64,000 nt of DNA from JAICKM01 sp050998805 (GTDB taxonomy: Bacteria > Chloroflexota > Chloroflexia > QHBQ01 > JAICKM01), in the NCBI GenBank assembly GCA_050998805.1, contig JBPCPV010000025.1, positions 93,836 through 157,835 of the forward strand, given 5' to 3'. Positions within the stretch are counted from its first letter, which is position 1, and every line of letters begins with the position of its first letter. The notes under the pieces were generated by a model. That model searched no databases and was not told where the DNA came from. It saw nothing but the letters and a program-made list of their open reading frames with translations. The position numbers and the translations under genes are program-made. This document shows, piece after piece, positions 32,064 through 40,772 of the stretch.

Positions 32064-32927
32064 ATGCCAACCACCCAACAGCCGGCACCCGACTACCTGG
32101 TGCTGGGCCATGTCAGCAAAGACCTGCTCGCCGCCGGCAAGACCGCCGCCGGCGGAACCGTGATCTACGCCGGTCTGACCGCCCAGGCCCTCGGCGTGCG
32201 GGCCGCGATTGTGACCGCGCTGGCAACACCCGACCTCGGTCTGCTGGATGTTGCGCGCCGGGCGGGTGTCCTTTGCGAGGTTCGTCCCTCTCATGCAACC
32301 ACGACCTTTGCCCTCGAGTATCACGGCGAGGATAGGCGGCTGCGGCTCGATGCACGCGCCGCGCCCCTGCACCCCGATGATATACCGGTTGCCTGGCGTG
32401 GGGCCGGTATCCTCCACCTCGGTCCCGTAGCCGCCGAACTTGAGTCCGGCAGTTCCTGGGCTTCGTGGCCTCACGGCGCGCTCCTTGCCGTCACGCCGCA
32501 GGGCTGGCTCCGCACCTGGGACCGCGACGGCCTCATCCACCCGGCACCCTGGAGAAACCCCGGCCCACTTCTCGCCCGCGCCGATGTACTCGTGATGAGT
32601 GCAGAGGACACAGGCTACGATCTCGAAGCCCTTGCGGGATATGTCTCTCAGGCCTGCCTCTCTGCCGTCACCGCAGGCAGCGAAGGGGCCGACCTCTACG
32701 AGCACGGTAGGCACATCGGCCACGTCCACTCACTGCTGGCCGTCCCGATGGACTACACCGGTGCCGGCGACGTTTTCGCCGCCGCCTTCCTCATCCGCTA
32801 CCGCGAAACCGGCGACCCGATGCGCGCCGCCGCCTTCGCCCACTCCGCCGCCGCCTTCGCCATCGAAGCCGCCGGCCCCGCCGGCATCGCCCCCCGCCCC
32901 CTAGTCGAAGCCCGCCTAGCTACCTAA
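32064..32927 (+). CDS. PfkB-family carbohydrate kinase
   Basis: 287 residues. It opens with DYLVLGHVSKDLL and a GGTVIYAGLTAQALG dipeptide-Gly motif. The anion-hole signature is DYTGAGDVFAAAFLIRY with the catalytic Asp, followed by AAFAHSAAAFAIEAAG. The sugar or nucleoside substrate cannot be told. It sits between jag and mnmE, which are usually neighbours, so it may be an insertion into that conserved order. Confidence 0.88.
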   Translation: MPTTQQPAPDYLVLGHVSKDLLAAGKTAAGGTVIYAGLTAQALGVRAAIVTALATPDLGLLDVARRAGVLCEVRPSHATTTFALEYHGEDRRLRLDARAAPLHPDDIPVAWRGAGILHLGPVAAELESGSSWASWPHGALLAVTPQGWLRTWDRDGLIHPAPWRNPGPLLARADVLVMSAEDTGYDLEALAGYVSQACLSAVTAGSEGADLYEHGRHIGHVHSLLAVPMDYTGAGDVFAAAFLIRYRETGDPMRAAAFAHSAAAFAIEAAGPAGIAPRPLVEARLAT

Positions 32928-32937
32928 CCACTACCGC

Positions 32938-34344
32938 ATGTACGACGACACCATCGCAGCAATCGCCACACCTCCCGGCATCGGGGGCATCGGCACAATA
33001 CGCTTGAGCGGGCCGCAAGCCCTCCCGATCCTGCGCCGCATCTTCGTGCGCGCGTCAGGGCGGCGGCTGCGCGAGGACCGGCCGCCGTCGGCGCATCACC
33101 TGCTCTACGGCCATGTCGTGGACCCGGAGACTGGAGAGCGTGTGGACGAGGTGCTCGCCGCCTACATGCCCGCTCCCCACAGTTACACCCGCGAAGACGT
33201 GGTCGAGATAGACAGCCACGGCGGCCCCGTGCCCCTACAACGCATACTCGGCCTCTGCCTGCGTGCGGGCGCGCGGCCCGCCGGACCGGGCGAGTTCACG
33301 CTCCGCGCCTTTCTCCACGGCAGGCTCGACCTCGCGCAGGCAGAGGCGGTGCTCGACGTGATCAACTCGCGCACCGGCGCGAGCCTGCGCGCCGCCGTCG
33401 CCCAGTTGGAGGGCCGCCTCTCAGGGCGAGTGCTCGAACTCCGAGGCCGCCTGCTCCGCGTGCTCGCCCATCTTGAGGCCGAAATTGACTTCCCCGAAGA
33501 CGACGTGCCGCCCTCGGCCATCACGCCGATGCTCGGCCCGCTGCTCGACGAGATCCGCGCCCTACTCGCCGACGCCGAGAGTGGGCGGCTTATCCGCCAG
33601 GGCGTCCTCACCGCCCTCATCGGCAGGCCGAACGCCGGCAAGTCGAGCCTCCTCAACGCCCTCCTCCGCGCCGACCGCGCCATCGTCACCCCGATCCCCG
33701 GCACCACCCGCGACACCCTCGAGGAGACCGCCTCGCTCGGCGGCATCGCCTTCGTGCTGGTGGACACCGCAGGCATCGCCGAGACGGCCGATGTTGTCGA
33801 GCAGCTCGGCATCGCCCGCAGCAAAGCCGCCGCAGGCCGCGCCGACCTCGTGCTCCTCGTGTTAGACGCCTCCCAGCCGCTCACCAGTGAGGACGAGGCC
33901 GCCCTACATGCTCTGCTTGCCGAGGCGGACGGCGACGGCATACGCGAGCGGTTGCTGGCCGTGCTAAACAAGAGCGACCTCCCGCAACAGGTTTCCCCCG
34001 AGGCAGTAGCGCGGCTGCTGCCCGATGTGCCCCTCGTGCACACCTCCGCAGAGGCTGCCGCCGGCACCATTGCGCTCGAACAGGCGATGATCGCCCGCGT
34101 GATGAGCGGTCGAAGCGCCGCGTCTGATGCCCCGCTCGTGACCAACGTTCGCCACCGCGACGCCCTGCTGCGCGCCGCTGCGTACATCGAAGCGGCCGGC
34201 ACCGCCTCCGCAGCAGCCACCCCCGCCGCCTTCGTAGCAGTAGACATCCGCGCCGCGCTCAACGCCCTCGGCGAGATCACCGGCGAAACAGTTGGCGAAG
34301 ACCTCCTAGACGTCATCTTCCGCGAGTTCTGCATCGGGAAATAA
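32938..34344 (+). CDS. mnmE: tRNA modification GTPase MnmE (TrmE)
   Basis: 468 residues. The N-terminal tetrahydrofolate-binding domain (MYDDTIAAIATPPGIGGIGTIRLSG, YTREDVVEIDSHGG, RPAGPGEFTLRAFLHGRLDLAQAEAV quoted in parts) is followed by helical regions and the G domain: P-loop GRPNAGKSSLLNAL (about 228-241), TTRDTLEE, DTAGIAETADVVEQ, NKSD. It ends in the conserved CIGK. It acts with MnmG, encoded at 8865-10970 on the other strand. The start is 10 bases after the kinase gene. Confidence 0.98.
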   Translation: MYDDTIAAIATPPGIGGIGTIRLSGPQALPILRRIFVRASGRRLREDRPPSAHHLLYGHVVDPETGERVDEVLAAYMPAPHSYTREDVVEIDSHGGPVPLQRILGLCLRAGARPAGPGEFTLRAFLHGRLDLAQAEAVLDVINSRTGASLRAAVAQLEGRLSGRVLELRGRLLRVLAHLEAEIDFPEDDVPPSAITPMLGPLLDEIRALLADAESGRLIRQGVLTALIGRPNAGKSSLLNALLRADRAIVTPIPGTTRDTLEETASLGGIAFVLVDTAGIAETADVVEQLGIARSKAAAGRADLVLLVLDASQPLTSEDEAALHALLAEADGDGIRERLLAVLNKSDLPQQVSPEAVARLLPDVPLVHTSAEAAAGTIALEQAMIARVMSGRSAASDAPLVTNVRHRDALLRAAAYIEAAGTASAAATPAAFVAVDIRAALNALGEITGETVGEDLLDVIFREFCIGK

Positions 34345-34409
34345 CTATCAGCGGTCAGCGGTCAGCACTAAAGCCTGGCTGATGACTGATAGCTGAAAGC
34401 TGACCGCTA
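34345..34409. repeat. GGTCAGC-family heptamer repeats with inverted arms
   Basis: Directly after the mnmE stop: TATCAGC-GGTCAGC-GGTCAGC on the left and AGCTGAAAGCTGACCGCT on the right. AGCGGTCAGC (34350-34359) and GCTGACCGCT (34399-34408) are perfect inverted arms, so the block can fold and might act as the mnmE terminator. Confidence 0.65.
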
Positions 34410-34411
34410 CC

Positions 34412-34427
34412 TGGCACAGACTCTGCT
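34412..34427 (+). promoter_or_regulatory. Candidate sigma-54 (-24/-12) promoter
   Basis: TGGCACAGACTCTGCT: GG at 34413-34414 and GC at 34425-34426 with exactly 10 bases between, as sigma-54 requires. TGGCAC is perfect at -24 and CTGC is close to TTGC at -12. It lies 87 bases before the DUF6582 gene. A sigma-54 gene is 3 kb downstream. Confidence 0.35.
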
Positions 34428-34475
34428 TAGATCATGCCTAACCCTTAGAAGGCGTGAGTCGATGGCAATTCTCTC

Positions 34476-34493
34476 AACTCAAAACTCAAAACT
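34476..34493. repeat. CTCAAAA heptamer repeat
   Basis: AACTCAAAACTCAAAACT, two and a half units of the same heptamer as at 17282, upstream of the DUF6582 gene. Confidence 0.7.
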
Positions 34494-34513
34494 AACCACT
34501 AGGAGGTCACCAG

Positions 34514-34795
34514 ATGGCAACAGCTACATGGAAAGCCCATACCGAACATGGCGAACTCGGCTCGAAGGACCGAGACGAACTCCCCGACAGCGTCTACGCC
34601 TTCCCGAAAAAGCGCAAGGAGCCGCTTACCGACGCTTCCCACGTTAAGAACGCCCTCGCACGTTTCGATCAGGTCCAGGACGTGTCCGATGAGGAGCGCG
34701 AGCAGGCGTTCGCCAACATCAAGAATGCCGCCAAACACTACGGCGTTGAAGTATCTGAGGACAGCTGGCGCGACCTCGGCAAGAAGTCACACTAA
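34514..34795 (+). CDS. DUF6582 domain protein
   Basis: 93 residues. KAHTEHGELGSKDRDELPDS, YAFPKKRKEPLTDASHVKNA and VSDEEREQAFANIKNAAKHY match a small conserved domain found in many bacteria and next to phage-like or stress genes. It is charged, soluble and of unknown function. The RBS AGGAGG lies 7 bases before the ATG. A perfect 10-base-stem hairpin follows. Confidence 0.85.
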   Translation: MATATWKAHTEHGELGSKDRDELPDSVYAFPKKRKEPLTDASHVKNALARFDQVQDVSDEEREQAFANIKNAAKHYGVEVSEDSWRDLGKKSH

Positions 34796-34831
34796 CAACC
34801 CCGCCTATAGGTCCAGAGCGAACCATACACC

Positions 34832-34860
34832 GCCCCGCAAGCGTATTATTCTTGCGGGGC
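34832..34860 (+). terminator. Hairpin after the DUF6582 gene
   Basis: GCCCCGCAAG, loop of 9, CTTGCGGGGC; a perfect 10-base stem. The T-tract afterwards is weak. Confidence 0.6.
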
Positions 34861-34878
34861 TACGTCTTGCCCCATGTT

Positions 34879-34906
34879 AGCCGTCAGCCGTCAGCCATCA
34901 GCACTC
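34879..34906. repeat. AGCCGTC heptamer repeat
   Basis: AGCCGTC-AGCCGTC-AGCCATC-AGCACTC between the hairpin and the BNR-protein start. Confidence 0.75.
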
Positions 34907-34936
34907 AACTTGGAGACTTGGAGAGCCTAAACCTTT

Positions 34937-37180
34937 ATGAAATCACCCCAACGCAGCCTACTGCTCATGCTGCTCCTGCCCGTTCTCACCCTCCCCGCCC
35001 TCGCGCAGATCGCCACATCGAAGTCGGCAGCCCCTACCTCCCCGCCCCACGCCGAGTTCAGTCCAAACCTCCGCGTGAACCAGACGACCACCGACCAGCA
35101 GCAGGAGCCGACGCTAGCGATCAACCCAAAAGACCCCCAGAAGATGATCGTCGCCGCGAAAGACTGGCGCGAGGGACGTAAGGAGGTCTGGCACTACCAC
35201 TCGAGCGACGGCGGCAGAACCTGGGCCGACGTCCATCTCCCCGACCTACCCACCGACCTCCCCAACCAGAGCGATCCGGTTGTTCTTTACGACGCCGACG
35301 GCGTGGCCTTCACAAGCGTCATCGCCTATGACAAGACCGATTTCAGCAAAGGCGGCATGTTCGTCTCACGCTCGACCGACAACGGCGCGACTTGGAGCAA
35401 GCCGGTGCAGGTCACCCACAACTCGGCCAACATCTTCAACGACAAAGAGTGGCTCACCGTGGACCGCAGCAAGGCCGCCTCGCGCGGCACCCTCTACATG
35501 ACCTGGACGCTCTTCACCACGGTCTCCCCGAATCAGCAGCGCGGCGACATCGTTGAGGTCTCCTCGACCGACGGCGGGGCCACCTGGAGCAAACAAGCTC
35601 AGATCAGCCGCCAGTCCGACCAGAACGACGTGCAGGGATCCTACCCGGCCGTCGGCCCAGACGGCAGCCTCACAGTGCTCTACTACGACCAGACCTCCGC
35701 CGTCTCTCTTTGGGCCGCCCGCAGCAGCGACCGGGGCAAGACCTTTGCCGACCCCGTCAAGGTCGCCGACGTGAACCGCCCGCCTTCCCCCTTCCCCACC
35801 AGCAAGTTCCGCATGTTCGTCCTCCCATCCCTCGCGGTCAACCCGCTTGACGGTACGCTCGTCGCGACCTGGAACGACTACCCCGGTAACAGCGACGTGC
35901 TCCTGACCACCTCCCGCGACGGCAACCGCACCTGGAGCGCGCCTGTCCGCGTCAACGACGACGCAACCGCCAACGACCAGTTCTTCCCCTCGGCCGTCTT
36001 CGGCCCCGACGGTGTGCTCCACATCGCCTGGCTCGACCGCCGCGACGACCCGCACAACCTCACCTTCTCCTGCTACTACACCCAATCCACAGACGAGGGC
36101 CGCAGCTTCGCACCGGATGTCCGTCTCGCCGACAAGCAGAGCGACCCAAGCCTCGGCTTCGACGGCATTCTGATCGGCGATTATATCCAGGTGGACGCTG
36201 TGGCCGGGAGGGCCAACGTCGCATGGGTAGACACCCGCGACGGCGACCAGAACATCTACTCCGCCGCCGTCACCGGGCCGCTCGGCCCCGCAACCGGCCC
36301 CGCTCCCCAAGCCGTTGCCACACCGCCGGCATCTCCCCCAGGCGACTTCATAGACCCAGCATTCCGGCGCGTCTGGGAGCGGACAGACCTCCCCGTGAAA
36401 GATGCCGCCGCCGCCGACCGGGCATGGACCTGGGGGCCTGCCCCTTTCGCCGCCGGCAGCGAACCCTATCAGCAGGGGCCGAACGGCCTGCGTCTCGTCC
36501 AGTATTTCGACAAAGCCCGCATGGAGATCAATAACCCGTCCGCCGACCCCGCGCAGAAGTGGTATGTGACCAACGGTCTGCTCGTCGTCGAGATGATCGC
36601 CGGCAGGGTCCAGATCGGCGACAACCAGTTCGACGATACCAACTATAGGCCGAACCAGGTGCCCGTCGCCGGCGACGACAACAGCCCCGACGCGCCGACC
36701 TACGCCTCGCTCGCCTCCGTCGCCTCGCTCCACGGCGACAACCGCGCCGCCGACCTCACTGGCCGGCAAGTCACAGGCATCCTGAACCGCGCCGGCAAGG
36801 TCAGCCCCGGAACCCCTCCGAACGTCTCGGCGAATAACGTAACGGCGGCACACTACGACACGGTGCTCGGCCACAACATCCCGAACGTCTTCTGGGACTT
36901 TATGAACCGCCAAGGGCCGATCTACCAGGATGGCAAGCTAACCCAGGGCCAAGTGGTTGACCCCCTGTTCGACCTCGGCCACCCGATCGCCGAAGCCTAC
37001 TGGGTGCGCCTCCGCATCGGCGGGCAGGACAAGTGGGCCTTGCTCCAGGCGTTCCAGCGCCGTGTGCTGACTTACGTCCCCGACAACGCCGACCCATTCA
37101 AGGTCGAGATGGGCAACGTCGGTCGCCACTACTACGATTGGCGCAACGGCTCTCGCACGCCCTCAGACGACGGCGAGTAA
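34937..37180 (+). CDS. Secreted BNR/Asp-box repeat protein with TGH/FGYP module
   Basis: 747 residues. Signal peptide at about 1-23 (LLLMLLLPVLTLPALAQ). Residues about 45-450 form a sialidase-type beta-propeller with repeated Asp boxes: SSDGGRTWADV, STDNGATWSKP, STDGGATWSKQ, SSDRGKTFADP, SRDGNRTWSAP, STDEGRSFAPD. The catalytic residues of a sialidase cannot be assigned, so binding or adhesion is as likely. The C-terminal part (about 470-747) is the module shared with the protein at 1-974 (VQYFDKARMEI, GHNIPNVFWDF, MGNVGRHYYDW). It is probably exported and cell-surface associated. Confidence 0.88.
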   Translation: MKSPQRSLLLMLLLPVLTLPALAQIATSKSAAPTSPPHAEFSPNLRVNQTTTDQQQEPTLAINPKDPQKMIVAAKDWREGRKEVWHYHSSDGGRTWADVHLPDLPTDLPNQSDPVVLYDADGVAFTSVIAYDKTDFSKGGMFVSRSTDNGATWSKPVQVTHNSANIFNDKEWLTVDRSKAASRGTLYMTWTLFTTVSPNQQRGDIVEVSSTDGGATWSKQAQISRQSDQNDVQGSYPAVGPDGSLTVLYYDQTSAVSLWAARSSDRGKTFADPVKVADVNRPPSPFPTSKFRMFVLPSLAVNPLDGTLVATWNDYPGNSDVLLTTSRDGNRTWSAPVRVNDDATANDQFFPSAVFGPDGVLHIAWLDRRDDPHNLTFSCYYTQSTDEGRSFAPDVRLADKQSDPSLGFDGILIGDYIQVDAVAGRANVAWVDTRDGDQNIYSAAVTGPLGPATGPAPQAVATPPASPPGDFIDPAFRRVWERTDLPVKDAAAADRAWTWGPAPFAAGSEPYQQGPNGLRLVQYFDKARMEINNPSADPAQKWYVTNGLLVVEMIAGRVQIGDNQFDDTNYRPNQVPVAGDDNSPDAPTYASLASVASLHGDNRAADLTGRQVTGILNRAGKVSPGTPPNVSANNVTAAHYDTVLGHNIPNVFWDFMNRQGPIYQDGKLTQGQVVDPLFDLGHPIAEAYWVRLRIGGQDKWALLQAFQRRVLTYVPDNADPFKVEMGNVGRHYYDWRNGSRTPSDDGE

Positions 37181-37186
37181 CCCCGT

Positions 37187-37215
37187 TTGACGCCTGCTCT
37201 CTAACGGTGTATAAT
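37187..37215 (+). promoter_or_regulatory. Promoter of rpoN
   Basis: TTGACG (37187-37192), 17-base spacer, TATAAT (37210-37215), 43 bases before the GTG. Confidence 0.75.
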
Positions 37216-37257
37216 GGCCCGAACAGCAAGGGTTATGCCGTCAGGAGAGTATGCCGC

Positions 37258-38769
37258 GTGGACCTATCGCTCCAGATCAGCCAAGAACAGTCGCTCAAAG
37301 TATCGCCGACGCTCATAGTCCTGAACCAACTGCTCGCGCTCTCCTCGCTCGAGCTCCAACAGCTTATTCAGCAAGAGCTGGCCGACAATCCCGCGCTCGA
37401 GCTCCTCGAGGGCCGTCCCTGCCCCGTCTGCGGCACCCCCAGCACCTCGCCCCTCTGCCCCTTTTGCGATAAGCCCACCGCCCCCACGCCCCAAGACGCC
37501 CCGACCCCCCAGAGCGACACCTCGTCTGCGATTGACTCCCCTTCCGACGACTGGTATCAGGACCACGCGCTCAGAACGTCCGGTCCCGAACTCGGCTCAG
37601 AAGACGGCGACTTCGACCCTCTCAGCCTTGTCGCAGGCGAAGCCAACATGATGGAGAAGTTGCTGGCCGATCTCGCGCCTGGGCTGCGAGGTGCCGAGCG
37701 CGCGGTCGCAAACTTCATCCTCGGCAGCCTCGACGAGCGCGGTTACCTCTCCTGCTCGTTGGATGTCGTCGCGGCTGCCTGCGGCGTCCCGCTCTCCGTC
37801 GCCGAGGAGGTCTTGCAGATGATACAGCGGGCCGCGCCCACCGGCGTCGCCGCCCGCGATCTCCGCGAGTGCCTGCTCCTCCAGCTCGAAGAGATCCGCC
37901 TCCAGGGCCGCCCGCTCGTTCCCTTCGTCGAGGAGATATTGCGTGACCACCTCACCGAACTCGGCGAGCACAAGTTCACCCGGATCGCCCACACGCTCGG
38001 CACGAACTACGACTCGGTCGTCGCCGTGCGCGACTTCATTAAGGCCCATATGAACCCCCACCCCGGCTACGGGGCCGATGGCCGTCCCTGGCCCGCGCAG
38101 ACCCCTGTGCGCTTCGTCGCCCCCGATGTGATAATCCGCCTGCGGAACAACACCTTCGAGGTCGAGGTGGTCGAGGCATTGCGCTTCAGCTTGCGGGTCC
38201 ACCCTCTCTACAACCGGCTCTCCGCGGCCGCCCCCCACCCCCAGGCTCACGCCGTCGCCGCGCTTCACGCCAACGGCAACGGCGGAAACGGCGGGTCGTC
38301 TACCGTCTCCGCCCTCTCAGACGGTGACCGCGAGCATATCCGGCGTTACGTCAACCGTTCCCGCCTCTTCATGTCGAACATCGCCCAGCGCCGCGAGACG
38401 ATGCGCCGCATCACGAACTGCCTTGTCGAGGTCCAGGAAGACTTCCTGCGCTACGGCATCCGCCACCTCCGTCCTCTCACCCGCGCCCAGGTCGCGCAAT
38501 ACCTCGGCCTCCACGAATCCACAGTCAGCCGCGCGACCGCCGATAAGTACGTGATGCTCCCCAACCGCCATGTGATCCCCTTCGCCGACTTCTTCCAGGC
38601 TTCCCTGAGCGCGAAAGACCGCATCCGCGAGATGATCACCACCGAGCCTAAGCCGCTCACCGACAAAGAGATCGTGCTGCGGCTGCGCGAGCAGGGCGTG
38701 CGGATCGCCCGCCGCACCGTGACGAAATACCGCAACCAGCTAGGCATCTTGCCCTCTACATTCAGATAG
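37258..38769 (+). CDS. rpoN: RNA polymerase sigma-54 factor with zinc-ribbon insertion
   Basis: 503 residues from GTG 37258; the in-frame extension upstream is not homologous. Region I (activator-interacting) is LSLQISQEQSLKVSPTLIVLNQLL and LQQLIQQELADNPALELLEG. Between region I and the core-binding domain sits CPVCGTPSTSPLCPFC, a zinc-ribbon-like insert absent from E. coli RpoN. The core-binding part (about 125-330) and the HTH (TRAQVAQYLGLHESTVSRATA) follow, and the RpoN box ARRTVTKYR is at about 484-492. It directs transcription from -24/-12 promoters and needs an AAA+ activator, none of which is in the window. AGGAG lies upstream. Confidence 0.96.
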   Translation: MDLSLQISQEQSLKVSPTLIVLNQLLALSSLELQQLIQQELADNPALELLEGRPCPVCGTPSTSPLCPFCDKPTAPTPQDAPTPQSDTSSAIDSPSDDWYQDHALRTSGPELGSEDGDFDPLSLVAGEANMMEKLLADLAPGLRGAERAVANFILGSLDERGYLSCSLDVVAAACGVPLSVAEEVLQMIQRAAPTGVAARDLRECLLLQLEEIRLQGRPLVPFVEEILRDHLTELGEHKFTRIAHTLGTNYDSVVAVRDFIKAHMNPHPGYGADGRPWPAQTPVRFVAPDVIIRLRNNTFEVEVVEALRFSLRVHPLYNRLSAAAPHPQAHAVAALHANGNGGNGGSSTVSALSDGDREHIRRYVNRSRLFMSNIAQRRETMRRITNCLVEVQEDFLRYGIRHLRPLTRAQVAQYLGLHESTVSRATADKYVMLPNRHVIPFADFFQASLSAKDRIREMITTEPKPLTDKEIVLRLREQGVRIARRTVTKYRNQLGILPSTFR

Positions 38770-38786
38770 CCACCAGGAGCCGGCAC

Positions 38787-40010
38787 TTGGACGAACCGTC
38801 AACTATTTCCGCCCGCATACGCGAGGGGATCGCCGCGTTGCGTAGCGGGGACCGAGCCGCCGCCCACCGCCTCTTCACCGAACTCACCGAGACCGCCCCC
38901 GCGAACGACAACGCCTGGATCGGCCTCGCACTCAGCAGCCCAACCGCCAGCGAAGCCGCCGCCGCGCTCCACCGCGCCGAGCGACTTAACCCGACCGGTC
39001 GCTTCGTGGCCCAGGCCGAGGCCGACCTGACCACCCGCGTGCCCGGCTTCGCCGCCGCCCTGGCCGCCGCTCGCACAACAACCATCGCCCCCCGTCTGCC
39101 CGCCGCCCCACGTACCACCACCGTCTCCACGGTCCCGCCACTACCAACTCAAAACTCAAAACTCGTCCTGACCGCAGACCCTCCCCCGTTCACCCGCACG
39201 CACGCTACAGTGAGCGAAAACAGAGCCACACAGCGGATGGTCCTGAACATCGGCCTCGGCCTGCTCGTGCTGCTGCTCATTATCATACTCGTCGGCTACG
39301 GCCTGCTGAACTACGTTCAAAAGCTCCCGCAATCGCCCACCGGCATGCCTTTTCGGGTCATCGGCGACCCAACCAACCCGCCGCTGGCGCTCACCCCGCC
39401 TGCCGCGCATGTGCCCCCCGCAGCCGCGACGCCGACCACCGCCAAGCCTCCCGCCGACCAGAGCATCGCCGCCCCATCGCCGGCCGATGGTCCCACGGCA
39501 GCCGACCCCGCGCGGCAGCAGGCCCTCGACGCCATGCGCGCAGGCCGTTATGCGGAGGCAATCCCCGCCCTCGAAGCCGCGACCGAACGCCACCCCGACG
39601 ACGCCGAGGCGCTCTACAACCTCGGCGTCGCCTATCTCGGCGCGACAAACTCGCCCCACAGCCTCGAGGACGCCACGCTCACCTTCCGCACGCTCCAGGC
39701 CCTGCACCCCCTCTGGGCACCCGGCCTCGACATGCTCGCCCGTAGCCTCATCGCTCAGGGCCAGTTCCGCGACGCCGTGACGCCCGCACACCAGGCGGTA
39801 GAGAGCGACCCGAGCCGCGCCGAGTACTGGACGACCCTCGGCCAGGCATACCAGGGTGCCGGAGCAGCCACCGAGGCCACCAAAGCATACGCCGAAGCCG
39901 CCCGCCACGGCACCCTCAGCCATCAGCCATCAGCCGTCAGCGTTCAGCCCTCGCCTATGACCATGGCCCCGGCTGCGACCGCCACAATCGCTCCGACACA
40001 GCCGCGTTAG
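38787..40010 (+). CDS. TPR-repeat membrane protein
   Basis: 407 residues from TTG 38787 (AGGAG upstream), 17 bases after rpoN. The N-terminal helical repeat (about 5-75, ISARIREGIAALRSGDRAAAHRLF) is a TPR-like pair. A linker, partly encoded by a heptamer repeat (TQNSKL), precedes one membrane helix (about 152-173, LNIGLGLLVLLLIIILVGYGLL). The outer part has TPR motifs (DAMRAGRYAEAIPALEAATERHPDDAEALYNLGVAYLGA in pieces). The C-terminal QPSAVSVQPSP is again heptamer-derived. It is a likely scaffold; no enzyme domain is seen. Confidence 0.82.
   Translation: MDEPSTISARIREGIAALRSGDRAAAHRLFTELTETAPANDNAWIGLALSSPTASEAAAALHRAERLNPTGRFVAQAEADLTTRVPGFAAALAAARTTTIAPRLPAAPRTTTVSTVPPLPTQNSKLVLTADPPPFTRTHATVSENRATQRMVLNIGLGLLVLLLIIILVGYGLLNYVQKLPQSPTGMPFRVIGDPTNPPLALTPPAAHVPPAAATPTTAKPPADQSIAAPSPADGPTAADPARQQALDAMRAGRYAEAIPALEAATERHPDDAEALYNLGVAYLGATNSPHSLEDATLTFRTLQALHPLWAPGLDMLARSLIAQGQFRDAVTPAHQAVESDPSRAEYWTTLGQAYQGAGAATEATKAYAEAARHGTLSHQPSAVSVQPSPMTMAPAATATIAPTQPR
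39146..39164. repeat. CTCAAAA heptamer repeat inside the TPR gene
   Basis: AACTCAAAACTCAAAACTC, translated as TQNSKL. Confidence 0.75.
39917..39951. repeat. CAGCCAT/CAGCCGT heptamer repeat inside the TPR gene
   Basis: Five units: CAGCCAT twice, CAGCCGT, CAGCGTT, CAGCCCT; translated near the C-terminus as HQPSAVSVQPS. Confidence 0.75.
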
Positions 40011-40027
40011 AGCGCCTCACCGAAACC

Positions 40028-40771
40028 CTACTGCCCCGTAGTGTCTCCGCTGTCCCGCCGAGCCAGCACCAGCCCGTAGACAGGCCCCGATCCTGCCTCG
40101 CGCAACGCCTCGGCGCATAAGTTCATCGTTACGCCGGTCGTGTATACATCGTCTACTATGAGCAAGGGACCGGCCGGCGGAGGGGAACCTGCACGCCACG
40201 CGAAGGCGTCCGCGAGGTTAATCTCGCGATCGGCGGCATCAAGGCCGACCTGCTGCGGCGTGTGCTTCACGCGCTCGAGGCCGGTGAGGACCGGCCAGCC
40301 GAGGCGCTCGCTCAGGCTGGCCGCCAATAGGCCCGATTGGTTGAAGCCCCGCTCTCGCTCGCGGCGTGGGTGCAGCGGCACGGCGAGCAGGTGCGGCCGT
40401 TCCACCCCCCACGGCAGCGGTTCCAGCACACAAACTTCTTCAAGCAGCCCCGCAAGCGGCGCGCCGAGCACACTCCACCGGTTGTACTTGAAGTGGTGTA
40501 TCGCCTTCGGCAACGGCCCCAAGTAGGCCCCCGCACACAACACAGCCGTAATCCCGCCGGTGTCGCAGAGTTCCGGGCAATAGAGCCGCCCGCCGCCCGC
40601 GATCAACACACGCCGGCAGTACGCGCAGACCCAGCCCGCCTCAGACGGCGGCACCATCTCCGCCAGGCAGTCGTCGCAAAGCCAGCTGCCCAGCCGCCCA
40701 CAGCCTCCGCAGCGGCGCGGGTAAACCAGGTCGAGCAGCTGGCCCATCAGCCAGCGCGAGTTGGACAACAC
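40028..40771 (-). CDS. comF: ComF-family phosphoribosyltransferase-like protein
   Basis: 247 residues. N-terminal zinc finger (RRCGGCGRLGSWLCDDCLAE, CAYCRR), then AIHHFKYNRWSVLGAPLAGLL, VPLHPRRERERGFNQSGLLA, and the PRPP-binding loop LLIVDDVYTTGVTM. ComF proteins are needed for DNA uptake or helicase function in natural transformation; the enzyme activity is uncertain. No other competence gene is nearby. It lies 1 base from the broken CBS gene. Confidence 0.92.
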   Translation of the reverse strand: MLSNSRWLMGQLLDLVYPRRCGGCGRLGSWLCDDCLAEMVPPSEAGWVCAYCRRVLIAGGGRLYCPELCDTGGITAVLCAGAYLGPLPKAIHHFKYNRWSVLGAPLAGLLEEVCVLEPLPWGVERPHLLAVPLHPRRERERGFNQSGLLAASLSERLGWPVLTGLERVKHTPQQVGLDAADREINLADAFAWRAGSPPPAGPLLIVDDVYTTGVTMNLCAEALREAGSGPVYGLVLARRDSGDTTGQ

Positions 40772-40772
40772 G

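Noticed and set aside
33183..34334. 383-codon frame antisense to mnmE
   Set aside because: Ser/Arg-rich shadow of a certain gene.
35366..36913. 515-codon frame antisense to the BNR-repeat protein
   Set aside because: The plus strand has clear Asp boxes and a signal peptide; the antisense product is Val/Gly/Asp-rich without any motif.
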